Shown here: positions 9,239 to 18,030 of the stretch, piece by piece
Layout: each line of letters opens with the position of its first letter
How positions within the stretch are numbered: the stretch's first letter is position 1
Assembly: GCA_013373125.1 (NCBI GenBank)
Contig: JABXIK010000045.1
Location: 1-53,259 of the forward strand
From: Gammaproteobacteria bacterium
GTDB lineage: Bacteria; Pseudomonadota; Gammaproteobacteria; Pseudomonadales; Oceanobacteraceae
Direction of reading: 5' to 3'
DNA: 53,259 nucleotides
Program-made: the position numbers and the translations under genes
Notes under the pieces: model-generated
Databases searched by the model: none
Told to the model about the DNA's origin: nothing
Seen by the model: only the letters and a program-made list of their open reading frames with translations

Positions 9239-9640
9239 TTAGTTGCTCATGTGCTTGATGGCGTTACCAATTTCTTCGTCAGAACAGTCACCACAGGTGC
9301 CTTTAGGTGGCATTAGGTTTAGACCGTTGATGGCATTAGCTAGGGTTTTGTTGAAACCTTTTGCTAGGCGATCTTTCCAAGCGCCTTTATCACCGGCTTT
9401 AGGGGCACCCATGGCACCAGTGCCATGACACGCTGCACAGTAAGTGTTGAAAACATCAGAACCAGAACGAGGGCCACTAGAAGCAGCCGCTGCCTTACCT
9501 GCCGCAGCACATTCAGTGCCTTGAACACATACTGCACCCACTGGAGCAATACGTTCTTCAATCGTGCTTGCAGTCGCTACAGAAACCACAGCACTTAGGG
9601 CTAAAACCATCATGGAAGTCATCAATTTAGTCACGGTCAT
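9239..9640 (-). CDS. Periplasmic monohaem cytochrome c5
   Basis: About 133 residues with a signal peptide (ending near ATAST), one haem site CAACH (Cys68, Cys71, His72) and the distal Met in LMPPKGTCGDC. The C-terminal CxxC without His is the non-haem disulfide typical of cytochrome c5. It carries electrons in the periplasm. The start is uncertain: ATG 9640 touches the AGAGAGG ribosome site, while GTG 9634 is spaced better (6 nt from GAGG). Both give a good signal peptide. An Ala/Ser/Gly-rich linker with two extra Cys precedes the haem domain. A rep-to-cytochrome c5 neighbourhood is also seen in Pseudomonas. Confidence 0.88.
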   Translation of the reverse strand: MTVTKLMTSMMVLALSAVVSVATASTIEERIAPVGAVCVQGTECAAAGKAAAASSGPRSGSDVFNTYCAACHGTGAMGAPKAGDKGAWKDRLAKGFNKTLANAINGLNLMPPKGTCGDCSDEEIGNAIKHMSN

Positions 9641-9860
9641 CCTCTCTCTAGGCGCCAATTATTAAAATTCGCTGGATTATACTCACAAAAGTCGCCGTCT
9701 AAAAACCAAAGTGCGTGATTTTGTCAAAAATCAACGACTTGCATAGACTCAGATCATGTGAATTTGTGTGTTAGAGCCCTTGATCACCCTCTAACTCTAG
9801 TCGGCTTTATGTTCTTTGCCTAAAAAAACCACAGCCTGTAAGGCCATCCACTGCTCAATC

Positions 9861-10847
9861 TTAGCTTTGCTCCACACGCCCAATAAAGCGACTGCGATAT
9901 TCGCTGGGAGAAATGGCATAACGCTGGCGAAACGCTCTGGAGTAACTCCCCGACTGGCGAAAGCCACACTCCACGGCAATGCTTTTTACCGGCGCATCAG
10001 AATGCTCGAGTAAATTCCGTGAACGCTCCAAACGCAGCTCAATCAGCAACTGAGCCGGCGTCATATCAAATGCCTGCTGGCATTTGCGGTGCAGGTTACG
10101 AATGGAGATATGCATGGCTTCTGCCATCTGATCCACAGAAAGTTGCTTATGAAGGTTATGTTCCAGCCAGCTGATCAGCGACATGAGGCCGGCATCCGGT
10201 GCCCTTGTCTGATAATTAATGGGGGCCGAGAACTGCGCCTGACCACCCTCACGGAACAGATACACCACCAGTATCCGAGCAACCGCCAGCGCGAGGCTTT
10301 TACCCGCATCTTTCACCACAAAGGCCAGCAACATATCCACACCGGACATAATACCGGCCGAGGTCCAAATGCTGCCTTCGTTTACATATAAGATATTGTC
10401 CTGCACCTGAGCCGCTGGATAGCGCTGCTTAAGAATATGAACCCCATCCCAATGAGTGGTGACCTTATGGCCATCCAATAGCCCCAGTTCCCCGAGGAAA
10501 AAGCTGCCCATACAGATACTGGCTTTAATGTCAGCTAGGGCGCACAAGCGGGCAATCTGCTGCATAAAGTGCTCATCCGCCAGACGCTGCAATACAACAA
10601 AGTTATGACCACCCGGAATGATGAGTAGATCGATTTTTTCTAGGGAAAATTCACTGATCGGGCGACAGCTTAGATTCGTGCCTGCCGATGTTTTTACGCT
10701 CTGCTGCTCATAAATTGAGAAGTAATGTAATTCGTAGAGTGGCGTTTCCGATAGGGCATTCGCCACAGATAAAACTTCTGCCGGCCCAGCCACGTCCATC
10801 AACTGGACATCGTCGTAGAGTACTATCACTACCTGTTTCATTGGCAT
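9861..10847 (-). CDS. GlxA-family transcriptional regulator (DJ-1/PfpI domain plus AraC helix-turn-helix)
   Basis: 328 residues. The N-terminal part (about 5-190) is a DJ-1/PfpI (class I glutamine amidotransferase-like) ligand domain with the nucleophile-elbow Cys in SICMGSFFLGELG. The C-terminal part (about 220-320) is an AraC/XylS DNA-binding domain (MAEAMHISIRNLHRKCQQAF and AVECGFRQSGSYSRAFRQRY). Members regulate catabolism of small nitrogen compounds such as arginine, choline or carnitine; the effector here is unknown. AGG lies 6 nt before ATG 10847; a second ATG two codons inside is also possible. No obvious target operon lies beside it. Confidence 0.9.
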   Translation of the reverse strand: MPMKQVVIVLYDDVQLMDVAGPAEVLSVANALSETPLYELHYFSIYEQQSVKTSAGTNLSCRPISEFSLEKIDLLIIPGGHNFVVLQRLADEHFMQQIARLCALADIKASICMGSFFLGELGLLDGHKVTTHWDGVHILKQRYPAAQVQDNILYVNEGSIWTSAGIMSGVDMLLAFVVKDAGKSLALAVARILVVYLFREGGQAQFSAPINYQTRAPDAGLMSLISWLEHNLHKQLSVDQMAEAMHISIRNLHRKCQQAFDMTPAQLLIELRLERSRNLLEHSDAPVKSIAVECGFRQSGSYSRAFRQRYAISPSEYRSRFIGRVEQS

Positions 10848-11030
10848 GCCCAGCCTGAATCTAATTCCCTGTTTGTAAGAGAGATTAGCTCAGACGACTC
10901 GTGTAAGAAACCGCCCTCACACACCTGCCATCCTGCCTTTGTCCACATGGCAGTCTGAGCGAACCCTTTGGCAGGATTTGCGCTTAGCCGTCTCTTTATA
11001 ATCTGCACTTTAAACATGCGGGAAATTCCT

Positions 11031-12710
11031 ATGAAAACTCATCTGACTCTGGCTATTACTCTAGCCTCTGCCAGCTTGCTAACGGCCTGTGGCGGTTCTT
11101 CTGGCAGTAACAATCAAGCTCCTGTCGTCAGCCAAGTGACCATTAATGATACCAATACTGGTTCACTGCGTCACAAAGACCTGCTGCAAGCGAGCTACCT
11201 CTATGATGACGCCGAGCAGGATGCAGAAGGCACTTCCGTAATCAACTGGTATATAGAAGACACACTTGCCCACACTGGCCCTGATTTTACGCCAGGCTTC
11301 GACGCCATTGGTAAAAACATCACATTAGCCGTTCGCCCAATGGCAGCGACAGGCACTAAAGAAGGCACGGAAGTCCGCACGACCATAGGCCCAGTGATTG
11401 AAAACGAAACACAATTATTTGTGATCAAAAACGATGAAGAGAGCGCCGACGATAATAATATTGCGGATTTGTACATCACCGACGGCGACTCAGGGAACAC
11501 GATCAAATTATCCAGCGCATTAAGCTATGGCAAGCCGGTTGCGATGAAAGACAATTGGCTGATTCCCGCTATGTGGAATCTCGATCCTCTGTTCCCGAAC
11601 ATCAATGTCAGCGGCTTTTTGTTTACCGATGGTACCGAGGCTGGCAGTCAAAAAATTGTGCTCGACAACGCGAAAGAACTCTACCCGAATCATCTGACCA
11701 ATTTTGGCGATAAAGTCCTTTTCAGCGGTGTCGATGATATTCATGGTGACGAGCTATGGATAACAGATGGCACAGTGGCCGGTACCAAACAAATTAAAGA
11801 CTTGTTCGATGCCGGTGGCGGCGAAGACAGTCATCCGGATCAATTTACGGTTGTGGGTGATCAGTTTTATTTCAGTGCCAAAATCGACAGAGATAACAAA
11901 GTTTTATGGGTGAGCGATGGCACCGCCGAAGGTACGAAGCCAGTGGAGCCCACGGTTTATAATCCTCAAATGGTGAGAAATTTTAATGGCAAATTGATCG
12001 TTAAAGCCGCAGATCATCCTGATAATCTCTCGGCTCTGATCGCCATGGTATTTGATCCTGCCGAGAACACGTTAAGTTCACTCGGTGTGCCCAATTCAAC
12101 GGCCGTATCAATTAGCAGCACTGACTCTCTCATCGTTATTACAGCGGGCTACTCAGCTGATAAAAAAATCTGGGTTAGCAAGGGCGTTGCAGGTGATGCG
12201 CAGCAGATTACCTCACCGGAAATCATTCCTAACACCATCGTTGAAACCAGCCTTGGCTTGTATATGACCACGACCATGGTGGATGGCGTGAGCGATACAT
12301 CATTCTGGAAAATTAACGACGTAGATGATTTAGAAAACTTCTCACTTAACGGCAGCACGGATTACCGTGCCTATAACCCAACCGTATTCAACAATACGAT
12401 CTTTGCACGCATCATCGATAACACGGGTGACTCAGAACTTCACGCGATTGATGGCAGCGAATTTAAAAAGATTGCCGATGTTAACCCTAACGGCATGGGT
12501 GTATGGCCATTGGACTATTACCAAGATGAATTCATCACAGTCAATGGCTCGTTATTGTTCATTGGCAATGATGATGAACACGGTGCCGAACTGTGGGCGA
12601 CCCAAGGGGATGAATCTAGCACCGTACTTTTCAAAGAGTTCACCGCTGGCACGGATAGTACAAGATTCGAACTGAATCCACAGTCGCTAAACAACGGGCC
12701 AAATGGGTAA
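11031..12710 (+). CDS. Lipoprotein with ELWxTDGTxxGT repeats (probable beta-propeller)
   Basis: 559 residues from ATG 11031, which has GGGA about 10 nt upstream. The lipobox LLTAC is followed by a Gly/Ser/Asn linker. Residues about 27-118 form a module (YLYDDAEQDAEGTSVINWYI ... GK ... PMAATGTKEG) shared with the next gene. The rest repeats FLFTDGTEAGSQ, ELWITDGTVAGTKQI, VLWVSDGTAEGTKP and ELWATQGDESST. This is the ELW-TDGT repeat of predicted propellers on many marine bacterial surface proteins. Binding target unknown. It lies about 190 bp before the paralogous gene on the same strand. Confidence 0.75.
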   Translation: MKTHLTLAITLASASLLTACGGSSGSNNQAPVVSQVTINDTNTGSLRHKDLLQASYLYDDAEQDAEGTSVINWYIEDTLAHTGPDFTPGFDAIGKNITLAVRPMAATGTKEGTEVRTTIGPVIENETQLFVIKNDEESADDNNIADLYITDGDSGNTIKLSSALSYGKPVAMKDNWLIPAMWNLDPLFPNINVSGFLFTDGTEAGSQKIVLDNAKELYPNHLTNFGDKVLFSGVDDIHGDELWITDGTVAGTKQIKDLFDAGGGEDSHPDQFTVVGDQFYFSAKIDRDNKVLWVSDGTAEGTKPVEPTVYNPQMVRNFNGKLIVKAADHPDNLSALIAMVFDPAENTLSSLGVPNSTAVSISSTDSLIVITAGYSADKKIWVSKGVAGDAQQITSPEIIPNTIVETSLGLYMTTTMVDGVSDTSFWKINDVDDLENFSLNGSTDYRAYNPTVFNNTIFARIIDNTGDSELHAIDGSEFKKIADVNPNGMGVWPLDYYQDEFITVNGSLLFIGNDDEHGAELWATQGDESSTVLFKEFTAGTDSTRFELNPQSLNNGPNG

Positions 12711-12723
12711 AGAATTCTGAGTT

Positions 12724-12753
12724 CATGAAAGTCAGCCTTGGCTGACTTTCATG
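12724..12753. repeat. 14-bp perfect inverted repeat after the ELW-repeat lipoprotein gene
   Basis: Arms 12724-12737 and 12740-12753 (CATGAAAGTCAGCC and its complement) are separated by TT. The hairpin follows the stop codon by 14 nt but has no T tract, so it is either a terminator of weak intrinsic type or a 3'-end stabiliser. Confidence 0.6.
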
Positions 12754-12777
12754 GGCGCTAGACGATCTGACCCATTA

Positions 12778-12804
12778 TTTGCGGATGATTTTTTCATCCG
12801 CAAA
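12778..12804. repeat. 10-bp inverted repeat with T-rich loop
   Basis: Arms TTTGCGGATG (12778-12787) and CATCCGCAAA (12795-12804) enclose ATTTTTT. It lies about 100 nt upstream of the Kelch-like lipoprotein gene, so it may be an operator or a leader hairpin. Function unknown. Confidence 0.5.
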
Positions 12805-12901
12805 CCTGCAACCCTCGTAATCCCATCCGGATTGATTTTCAACTCGATGCATAGCTTCACGCAAGTTATGTGTATTCAAATGTTCATACAGGTGATTTCC
12901 C

Positions 12902-15835
12902 ATGAATAGGATTTTGTGGATAACAGCCATATCGGCCGCACTTTCTGCCTGCGGTTCCAGCTCGAAAGGAGACAACACAGACCCCACTGGTCGTGTGGTT
13001 GTTCCTGGCAATATGGCTCCCGTTTCCAATAATGTCAGTTTGCAACACCCAACCCCTGACAGCATAAAATTTACAGACCAAATTACACTCGCCTACCAAT
13101 ACACAGACACAGAATCTGACGCTGAAGGCAACAGTGAAATACAGTGGTTTATTGACGACGAACAGATTGAGAATGCATCAGGCAAAACGCTCAATATGAA
13201 CAATGCCTATTACGGCAAAACACTTAAAGCGAGCATCACACCGGTTGCCGCATCGGGTACCACTCATGGCCAAACACAATCGGCCACGCTTTCTATTCAT
13301 CCCGATGCCGCGCCAGAAGTGCACAATATTCAACTGATCGACACAAACGGTGGCTTACTTGAAGTGGGCGATAAACTCACTGTGGATTACACCTTGTCTG
13401 ATCGTGAAGGCCACGAACCCGAGGCGTTTACCATTACTTGGTACAGCGGAAACGACATTGCCCAAGGCGGCAACCTTAATGAATACACAGTCAAAAATGG
13501 TGATTTAAAGAAACTGATCTCGGTAAAAATGACGGTTCAGGCCAACAAAAAATGGAGCAACACATTTCAAAGTGACACACCATTACAAGTGGTGCCGTCA
13601 CTCACATTTACCAAACCAGATGATGCCATTAGCTTGATTGGTCAGACATACACCAACCCAGCGGTTAGTGACTTGAATATCACCTACACCAGCTTATCAA
13701 CGGACATAGCAGAGGTGGACTCTGCGGGCGTTGTCACTCTGAAACAACCGGGCACGGCCATCATTGAAGCCACCGATGGTTTCAGCACCATCAGTTACAC
13801 CATTCGTGCAATTTCACCCATTATCAATATTAATGCTCGCCTTGGTGAAAACGACGGTACGCTGTTACTAAGTGGTGATTTAAATGGAATGCGTTTGTAT
13901 GCCAGCGACTCTCAAGACTGCAACCCTGAGCAAGCAGAAAACTGCGTGAATCTGCAAACCACAGAACTAGAAAACAACAGCGCAACCACAGCGGTCATCA
14001 ACGACAGTCACATTAGCCTTGATGCCAGCCGCTACCTAAACTTTGAGCTGGGCGCGTTTAAAGCCAGTGCCGAGTTGAATCATGTTAAGCCTCAATTAGA
14101 TCAAGCCCTCGCAGCTATCGCTTTGTTCAAAGGCCGCTTGTGGATCTGGGGCGGCCGCGTCAATGACCAAGCGGTTAATCGCATCTGGTCAAGCGCTGAT
14201 GGCAACGTTTGGCACGAACATACTCAGGAATCGCAGCAACTGTTTACCCCGCGTTCAGGCCACGGAGTCATAGAATACAACGGCAAACTGTATTTAATGG
14301 GGGGCTCACTCGGTTACAACCCAAACACTGGTTATTATTACTATGAAGATGTCTGGTCGTCAGCTGACGGTATTAATTGGGAACAAATTGCTACCTCAAC
14401 CGCCATGGGACAAATTCCCGACCCAAGCCTCACCGTGGCCGATGGTCGCATGTGGTTAATCGAAGGCGTCATCAATCGCCGCTACTACTCTACCGATGGC
14501 ATCAACTGGATTGAGGGTGGTAATGGAACCGATCTCAGCCATACAAAACTGGCCAGTTATACCAATGATCAGGATCAGGACATTCTGGTGAAAAGCGAGC
14601 GCAATGTTCTTTATCGCCCGAATACCACCAATAGCTTGTGGGAAGAATTTGATCGGTTCGAGAACCAGAATGCCAGCCCGTTTATTGTCAAAGCCAATGG
14701 GCGCCTGTACTTTTTTGACCTTTATTCCCAAACAGGAATCCGCCTTGACCGCGATGGCAGCACGGAATCTTTCACTCACGATCTACCCTCGGGTACGAAT
14801 CTAGCGCGAGGCGTGTACAACGGCTTATTTTACGCCTTGGTCGGTATGAGTCAGACAATGAATCCGGCAGTAAGTCAGTTTCAGACGTACCTGTATAAAA
14901 GCGACGACGGCAAGCACTGGCGGCGAGTCAATTCACCCGCATTTGAAACGCGCAGATTTGCCGCATCCACTTGGCATCAAGGGGAATTGGTTGTTATTGG
15001 CGGGCGCGGATTACGCGGACAGCTGAATGATGTCTGGACTTCAGCCGATGGCCATCAGTGGCAGCAGCGTCTGCCTGACGACCCAACAAAAGCAATCACT
15101 AGCTATTGGAATCCATCCAAAGATTCCCCTTCCAGCCTGGTTTCTTTTAACGACACCTTGTATTTCAAATCCGACAGGGGTTTGTTTGTGAAAGAAGATG
15201 GCAATTGGAACTGGCAACTACAGGGACTGCCCGCGCTTTTGCAAAATGACAAGCTGGTCGCCACCGCCGACCACCTCTGGTATATCGGCAATAATTCCGA
15301 CGGCAACGACTACATGTTGGAAATTTTCCGCTTGGATGCGAATGGCCGCTGGTCTTACGTTGATCAAATCATCGCACCACCGGATCTGCGCCAGGGTTTT
15401 GCCATTGGCGCCAATGATGAAGCTTTATTTATTGCAGGAGGCATCTTGGGTGAGCAGGGAACAAACTTGCCATACGTCTGGACCTCAGCCGATGGCATCC
15501 GCTGGTCTCGATTAGCCGACATGCCTTCTGCGCGTATCGACGCCACCATTCTGGCTCAAGGCGACAAGGTAATGATCATCGGTGGCAGGAACAGCGAGCA
15601 CAATACCTATTTTAACGATGTGCTGGAACTGAACGGTGATAGCTGGACAGCGCACACAGCGCCGTTCTCAACACGTTACGGCGCATATGCAATCGCAACA
15701 GATGACACGGTATATATCGGTGGCGGCAATAGCCCTTACACACTGGCCGACGATATCTGGAGCAGTGACGATCTGAACCAGTGGTATCGCCTGATCAACG
15801 CTCAAGCAGAACTGCGCCCAGAAAGTCCGCAATAA
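12902..15835 (+). CDS. Kelch-like repeat lipoprotein with Ig-like (BIG2) domain
   Basis: 977 residues. The lipobox ALSAC is followed by a Ser/Lys/Gly linker. Residues about 50-145 match the N-terminal module of the upstream gene (YQYTDTESDAEGNSEIQWFI ... GK ... PVAASGTTHG), and a related unit follows near 145-235. A bacterial Ig-like BIG2 domain spans about 240-300 (TDIAEVDSAGVVTLKQPGTA). From about 400 to the end there are six or more Kelch-type blades marked by WSSADGNVWHE, WSSADGINWEQ, YKSDDGKHWRR, WTSADGHQWQQ and WTSADGIRWSR. This predicts one or two surface beta-propellers. The binding partner is unknown. It may share expression with the gene upstream. Confidence 0.8.
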   Translation: MNRILWITAISAALSACGSSSKGDNTDPTGRVVVPGNMAPVSNNVSLQHPTPDSIKFTDQITLAYQYTDTESDAEGNSEIQWFIDDEQIENASGKTLNMNNAYYGKTLKASITPVAASGTTHGQTQSATLSIHPDAAPEVHNIQLIDTNGGLLEVGDKLTVDYTLSDREGHEPEAFTITWYSGNDIAQGGNLNEYTVKNGDLKKLISVKMTVQANKKWSNTFQSDTPLQVVPSLTFTKPDDAISLIGQTYTNPAVSDLNITYTSLSTDIAEVDSAGVVTLKQPGTAIIEATDGFSTISYTIRAISPIININARLGENDGTLLLSGDLNGMRLYASDSQDCNPEQAENCVNLQTTELENNSATTAVINDSHISLDASRYLNFELGAFKASAELNHVKPQLDQALAAIALFKGRLWIWGGRVNDQAVNRIWSSADGNVWHEHTQESQQLFTPRSGHGVIEYNGKLYLMGGSLGYNPNTGYYYYEDVWSSADGINWEQIATSTAMGQIPDPSLTVADGRMWLIEGVINRRYYSTDGINWIEGGNGTDLSHTKLASYTNDQDQDILVKSERNVLYRPNTTNSLWEEFDRFENQNASPFIVKANGRLYFFDLYSQTGIRLDRDGSTESFTHDLPSGTNLARGVYNGLFYALVGMSQTMNPAVSQFQTYLYKSDDGKHWRRVNSPAFETRRFAASTWHQGELVVIGGRGLRGQLNDVWTSADGHQWQQRLPDDPTKAITSYWNPSKDSPSSLVSFNDTLYFKSDRGLFVKEDGNWNWQLQGLPALLQNDKLVATADHLWYIGNNSDGNDYMLEIFRLDANGRWSYVDQIIAPPDLRQGFAIGANDEALFIAGGILGEQGTNLPYVWTSADGIRWSRLADMPSARIDATILAQGDKVMIIGGRNSEHNTYFNDVLELNGDSWTAHTAPFSTRYGAYAIATDDTVYIGGGNSPYTLADDIWSSDDLNQWYRLINAQAELRPESPQ

Positions 15836-15861
15836 GCCTTCCGCTCTGGCGGTTGTAACCT

Positions 15862-15892
15862 GCCGAGCGATGTCATATCGCTCGGCTTTTTT
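15862..15892 (+). terminator. Terminator of the Kelch-like lipoprotein gene
   Basis: A 10-bp stem (GCCGAGCGAT / ATCGCTCGGC) with a GTCAT-type loop and six T residues begins 26 nt after the stop codon: a textbook intrinsic terminator. Confidence 0.92.
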
Positions 15893-16069
15893 GTCTTCGC
15901 CACCGCATTTATTTCCATTGCTTGAATTTTAAGCATCGCTTTTTAAAAGCAATCGCCAACTTTTATGACGCTCAATCTTGTTTAAAGCCCAACACCGAGC
16001 AGTAGAGGGACAACCAAAAAGCGTATACAATGCGCGCACTTACGACATCAGCCTAAACTGAATCTGTAA

Positions 16070-16146
16070 CCGCCCTTAGCTCAGCTGGATAGAGCGCGTC
16101 CCTCCGGAGGACGAGGCCAGAGGTTCGAATCCTCTAGGGCGGGCCA
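16070..16146 (+). tRNA. tRNA-Arg (anticodon CCG)
   Basis: A full cloverleaf can be drawn: acceptor CCGCCCT/AGGGCGG (7 bp), D arm GCTC...GAGC, anticodon arm CGTCC-CTCCGGA-GGACG with CCG at positions 34-36, variable AGGCC, T arm AGAGG-TTCGAAT-CCTCT, discriminator G and an encoded CCA. It reads CGG arginine codons. The region downstream repeats its 3' end (see the direct repeats), which suggests past integration or tandem duplication at this tRNA. Confidence 0.97.
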
Positions 16147-16271
16147 TCAACGTTTTCCATTTCTGCAAAATCTTTCGCTTCATCAACACGCAGCATTCCA
16201 ACATCAAAATGCCCTAGATGTGATGAGAACCTCTCGTTCGACCTAGTGAGGTACGAACGTAGGAGACGAAC
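16130..16271 (+). repeat. Direct repeat copy 1, starting inside the tRNA-Arg T arm
   Basis: The 142 bp starting at TCCTCTAGGGCGGGCCA (the tRNA 3' end) and running past it recur 171 bp downstream with about seven differences. The copy includes the downstream segment with CTCTCGTTCGACCTAGTGAG. Confidence 0.9.
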
Positions 16272-16300
16272 GAAGTGAGAGTGAGCTTGCCAACGGTCAA

Positions 16301-16442
16301 TCCTCTAGGGCGGGCCATCAACGTTTTCCATTTCTACAAAATCTTTCGTTTCATCAACACACAACATTCCAACATCAAAACGCCCTAGATGTGATGAGAA
16401 CCTCTCGTTCGACCTAGTGAGGTACGAACCTAGAAGACGAAC
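16301..16442 (+). repeat. Direct repeat copy 2, with an orphan tRNA-Arg 3' end
   Basis: The second copy carries only the last 17 nt of the tRNA plus CCA and the same downstream sequence. No cloverleaf can be built upstream of it, so it is a tRNA remnant or an att-like duplication rather than a second tRNA. The remaining 16443-16602 holds only a weak tRNA-like T-arm fragment near 16470-16500. Confidence 0.9.
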
Positions 16443-16602
16443 TGTATTGGTCAACTAAATCTGGTTACCAGCTAAGAGACAAGTTTAAATCTTGCCTCTG
16501 CCACAGTAAGACCAAGCAAAATAAAAATGGCGAGCAGTTCCTCCACCTTTAGGCCATTTCATAGCCGCGAGGAATGCCAATAATAAAACTTACGGCCCAA
16601 AC

Positions 16603-16629
16603 AAAAAAAGGGCCTAATGGCCCTTTTTT
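16603..16629 (-). terminator. Bidirectional terminator after the PPC lipoprotein gene
   Basis: A7-GGGCC-TAAT-GGCCC-T6 hairpin 14 nt beyond the stop of the minus-strand lipoprotein gene. The flanking A and T runs allow termination from either side. Confidence 0.85.
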
Positions 16630-16642
16630 ATTAGAGTAACAA

Positions 16643-17074
16643 TCACTGTGCCTGGGCTGAATCCGCAGCAAATCCTAGATTTAGGGAGTAGTCGCCTGCA
16701 CCCTCAAATGCAATTACCGCCACATAATAAATGCCTGGGCTCGAAATATATTCTGTGATTTCCTCATAACTGCCGCTATCACCTGAAACAGCGACCGAGT
16801 GGGTATCATCAATATACAAGCCTAGGTCCAAATCCACCGTTTCAGAGTCAGGGCCAGTTAATTCAAGAATGAGGTACCCGGTTTCTGGTACCGTAATTTT
16901 GAATACGTCTATGTCATCACCCGTTTCACTCACATTACCTGTTTGTACAGAAGGCAAATCAATCGGAGTCGCATTGGCTGCATCATTATTATCAGTTGAG
17001 CTTGAACTGGAACCGCCACAAGCGGTTAAAATCAAGAGGGAAGCGATCAATAATGCGGATTTAAAAAATTCCAT
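16643..17074 (-). CDS. Small lipoprotein with a pre-peptidase C-terminal (PPC)-like domain
   Basis: 143 residues. The lipobox ILTAC (Cys19) is followed by GGSSSSS. The rest (about 38-135) reads like a PPC-type beta-sandwich: DIDVFKITVPETGYLILEL, SETVDLDLGLYI, and SPGIYYVAVIAFEGAGDYSL. PPC domains usually sit at the end of secreted peptidases; here it stands alone with a lipid anchor and no catalytic domain. It lies 14 nt downstream of the next lipoprotein gene (17089-17610) on the same strand, so the two are probably cotranscribed. Confidence 0.7.
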   Translation of the reverse strand: MEFFKSALLIASLLILTACGGSSSSSTDNNDAANATPIDLPSVQTGNVSETGDDIDVFKITVPETGYLILELTGPDSETVDLDLGLYIDDTHSVAVSGDSGSYEEITEYISSPGIYYVAVIAFEGAGDYSLNLGFAADSAQAQ

Positions 17075-17088
17075 TTCCTTTCCTTAAC

Positions 17089-17610
17089 TTATAGCGCTGA
17101 AAATAATTGAGGGTTTAACTCAGCAGTGAGTTTCATATCACGCTTTTTCATATCTTTTAATGCAACAACAGGCTTATCTTTACTACAAACACCTTTTACT
17201 GCATCGAAGAATACATAACCTTTATATTGAACCTGACCCGATTTCACTGTGAACTTAATTGGATCAATACTGAAATTATCCTGTTTAAATGCAAACAATG
17301 GATTAGGTGAAATAAAATCACGAATAACGTAATCACCCGCTTCTAATGGGAAGCTATTGATTTGCACATTATTCTCTTCAACTTCTGGGCTATGAAAAGC
17401 ATTCTTAATGCTTAATGTTTGGGCCACTTCATCGTCACTAGCTCGACGTACAAGTAGATTGGTGTTATTGAACTCATCCATACAAGCATCGGCAAGACCT
17501 GTGGACAACACAACAAAACCTTTGCTGGCGTTTTCACCTTCAAATGTGAATGGAGTACTGGCACAACCAGCAAGTGAGGCAACCAACATTAGGCCGGTAA
17601 GACGTTTCAT
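17089..17610 (-). CDS. Putative lipoprotein of unknown function
   Basis: 173 residues from ATG 17610, chosen because AAGGAA precedes it and it yields a compact signal peptide with lipobox SLAGC. The mature part is predicted mostly beta (YVIRDFISPNPLFAFKQDNF, FTVKSGQVQYKGYVFFD) and has a single later Cys pair candidate (ACMDEF, GVCSKD). It loosely resembles DUF2846-type lipoproteins, but I do not recognise a family with certainty. It probably forms a two-gene unit with the PPC lipoprotein. Confidence 0.6.
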   Translation of the reverse strand: MKRLTGLMLVASLAGCASTPFTFEGENASKGFVVLSTGLADACMDEFNNTNLLVRRASDDEVAQTLSIKNAFHSPEVEENNVQINSFPLEAGDYVIRDFISPNPLFAFKQDNFSIDPIKFTVKSGQVQYKGYVFFDAVKGVCSKDKPVVALKDMKKRDMKLTAELNPQLFSAL

Positions 17611-17762
17611 GAGACATTCCTTATTCAATACGCTCGACTCATACAAAGGCATGAGGCGAAGAATATTAGCAAATATGAATATAAAGGACAGAATAAAAGG
17701 AAATATTTTGTGAACTGTATCAACTAATAATCACACCATAGTGATTTATTTAAGACACTCAT

Positions 17763-17945
17763 GATCGACTCCCTATCTTACAACGCTTAGGCATTGAAGC
17801 GGATAACTGGTTAACCCTTACTACCTCGTTCGAGAAAAACTTTAAAGATTTAGTGGGCAGTACAACTGCATTAGGTAAGGCTGTTGAATTATTAGATCGA
17901 AAACGACGACCGAGCGCTCAAAACTGCGGAGCACTGCTCTCTTAA
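17763..17945 (+). pseudogene. C-terminal remnant of a Y1 (IS200/RAYT-type) transposase
   Basis: The plus-strand frame encodes about 60 residues ending in a stop: LPILQRLGIEADNWLTLTTS, then FEKNFKDLVGS ... RRPSAQNCGALLS. This matches, from memory, the conserved C-terminal tail of large gammaproteobacterial Y1-type transposases (pattern LxRLxIxxxNWLTLTxxFExxF...VG). An in-frame TAA at 17751 closes it upstream, and the catalytic HUH domain is absent, so it is dead. It lies just left of the heptamer array and of the REP-like hairpins, whose movement such transposases usually direct. Confidence 0.7.
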
Positions 17946-18030
17946 AGAAACCAACCGCCATTTTAAAACAGTTAAAACACTTAAATGTGGTTTTGGTGTA
18001 TCTCGCTTTCTAGGACTTAACCTGTCGTTC

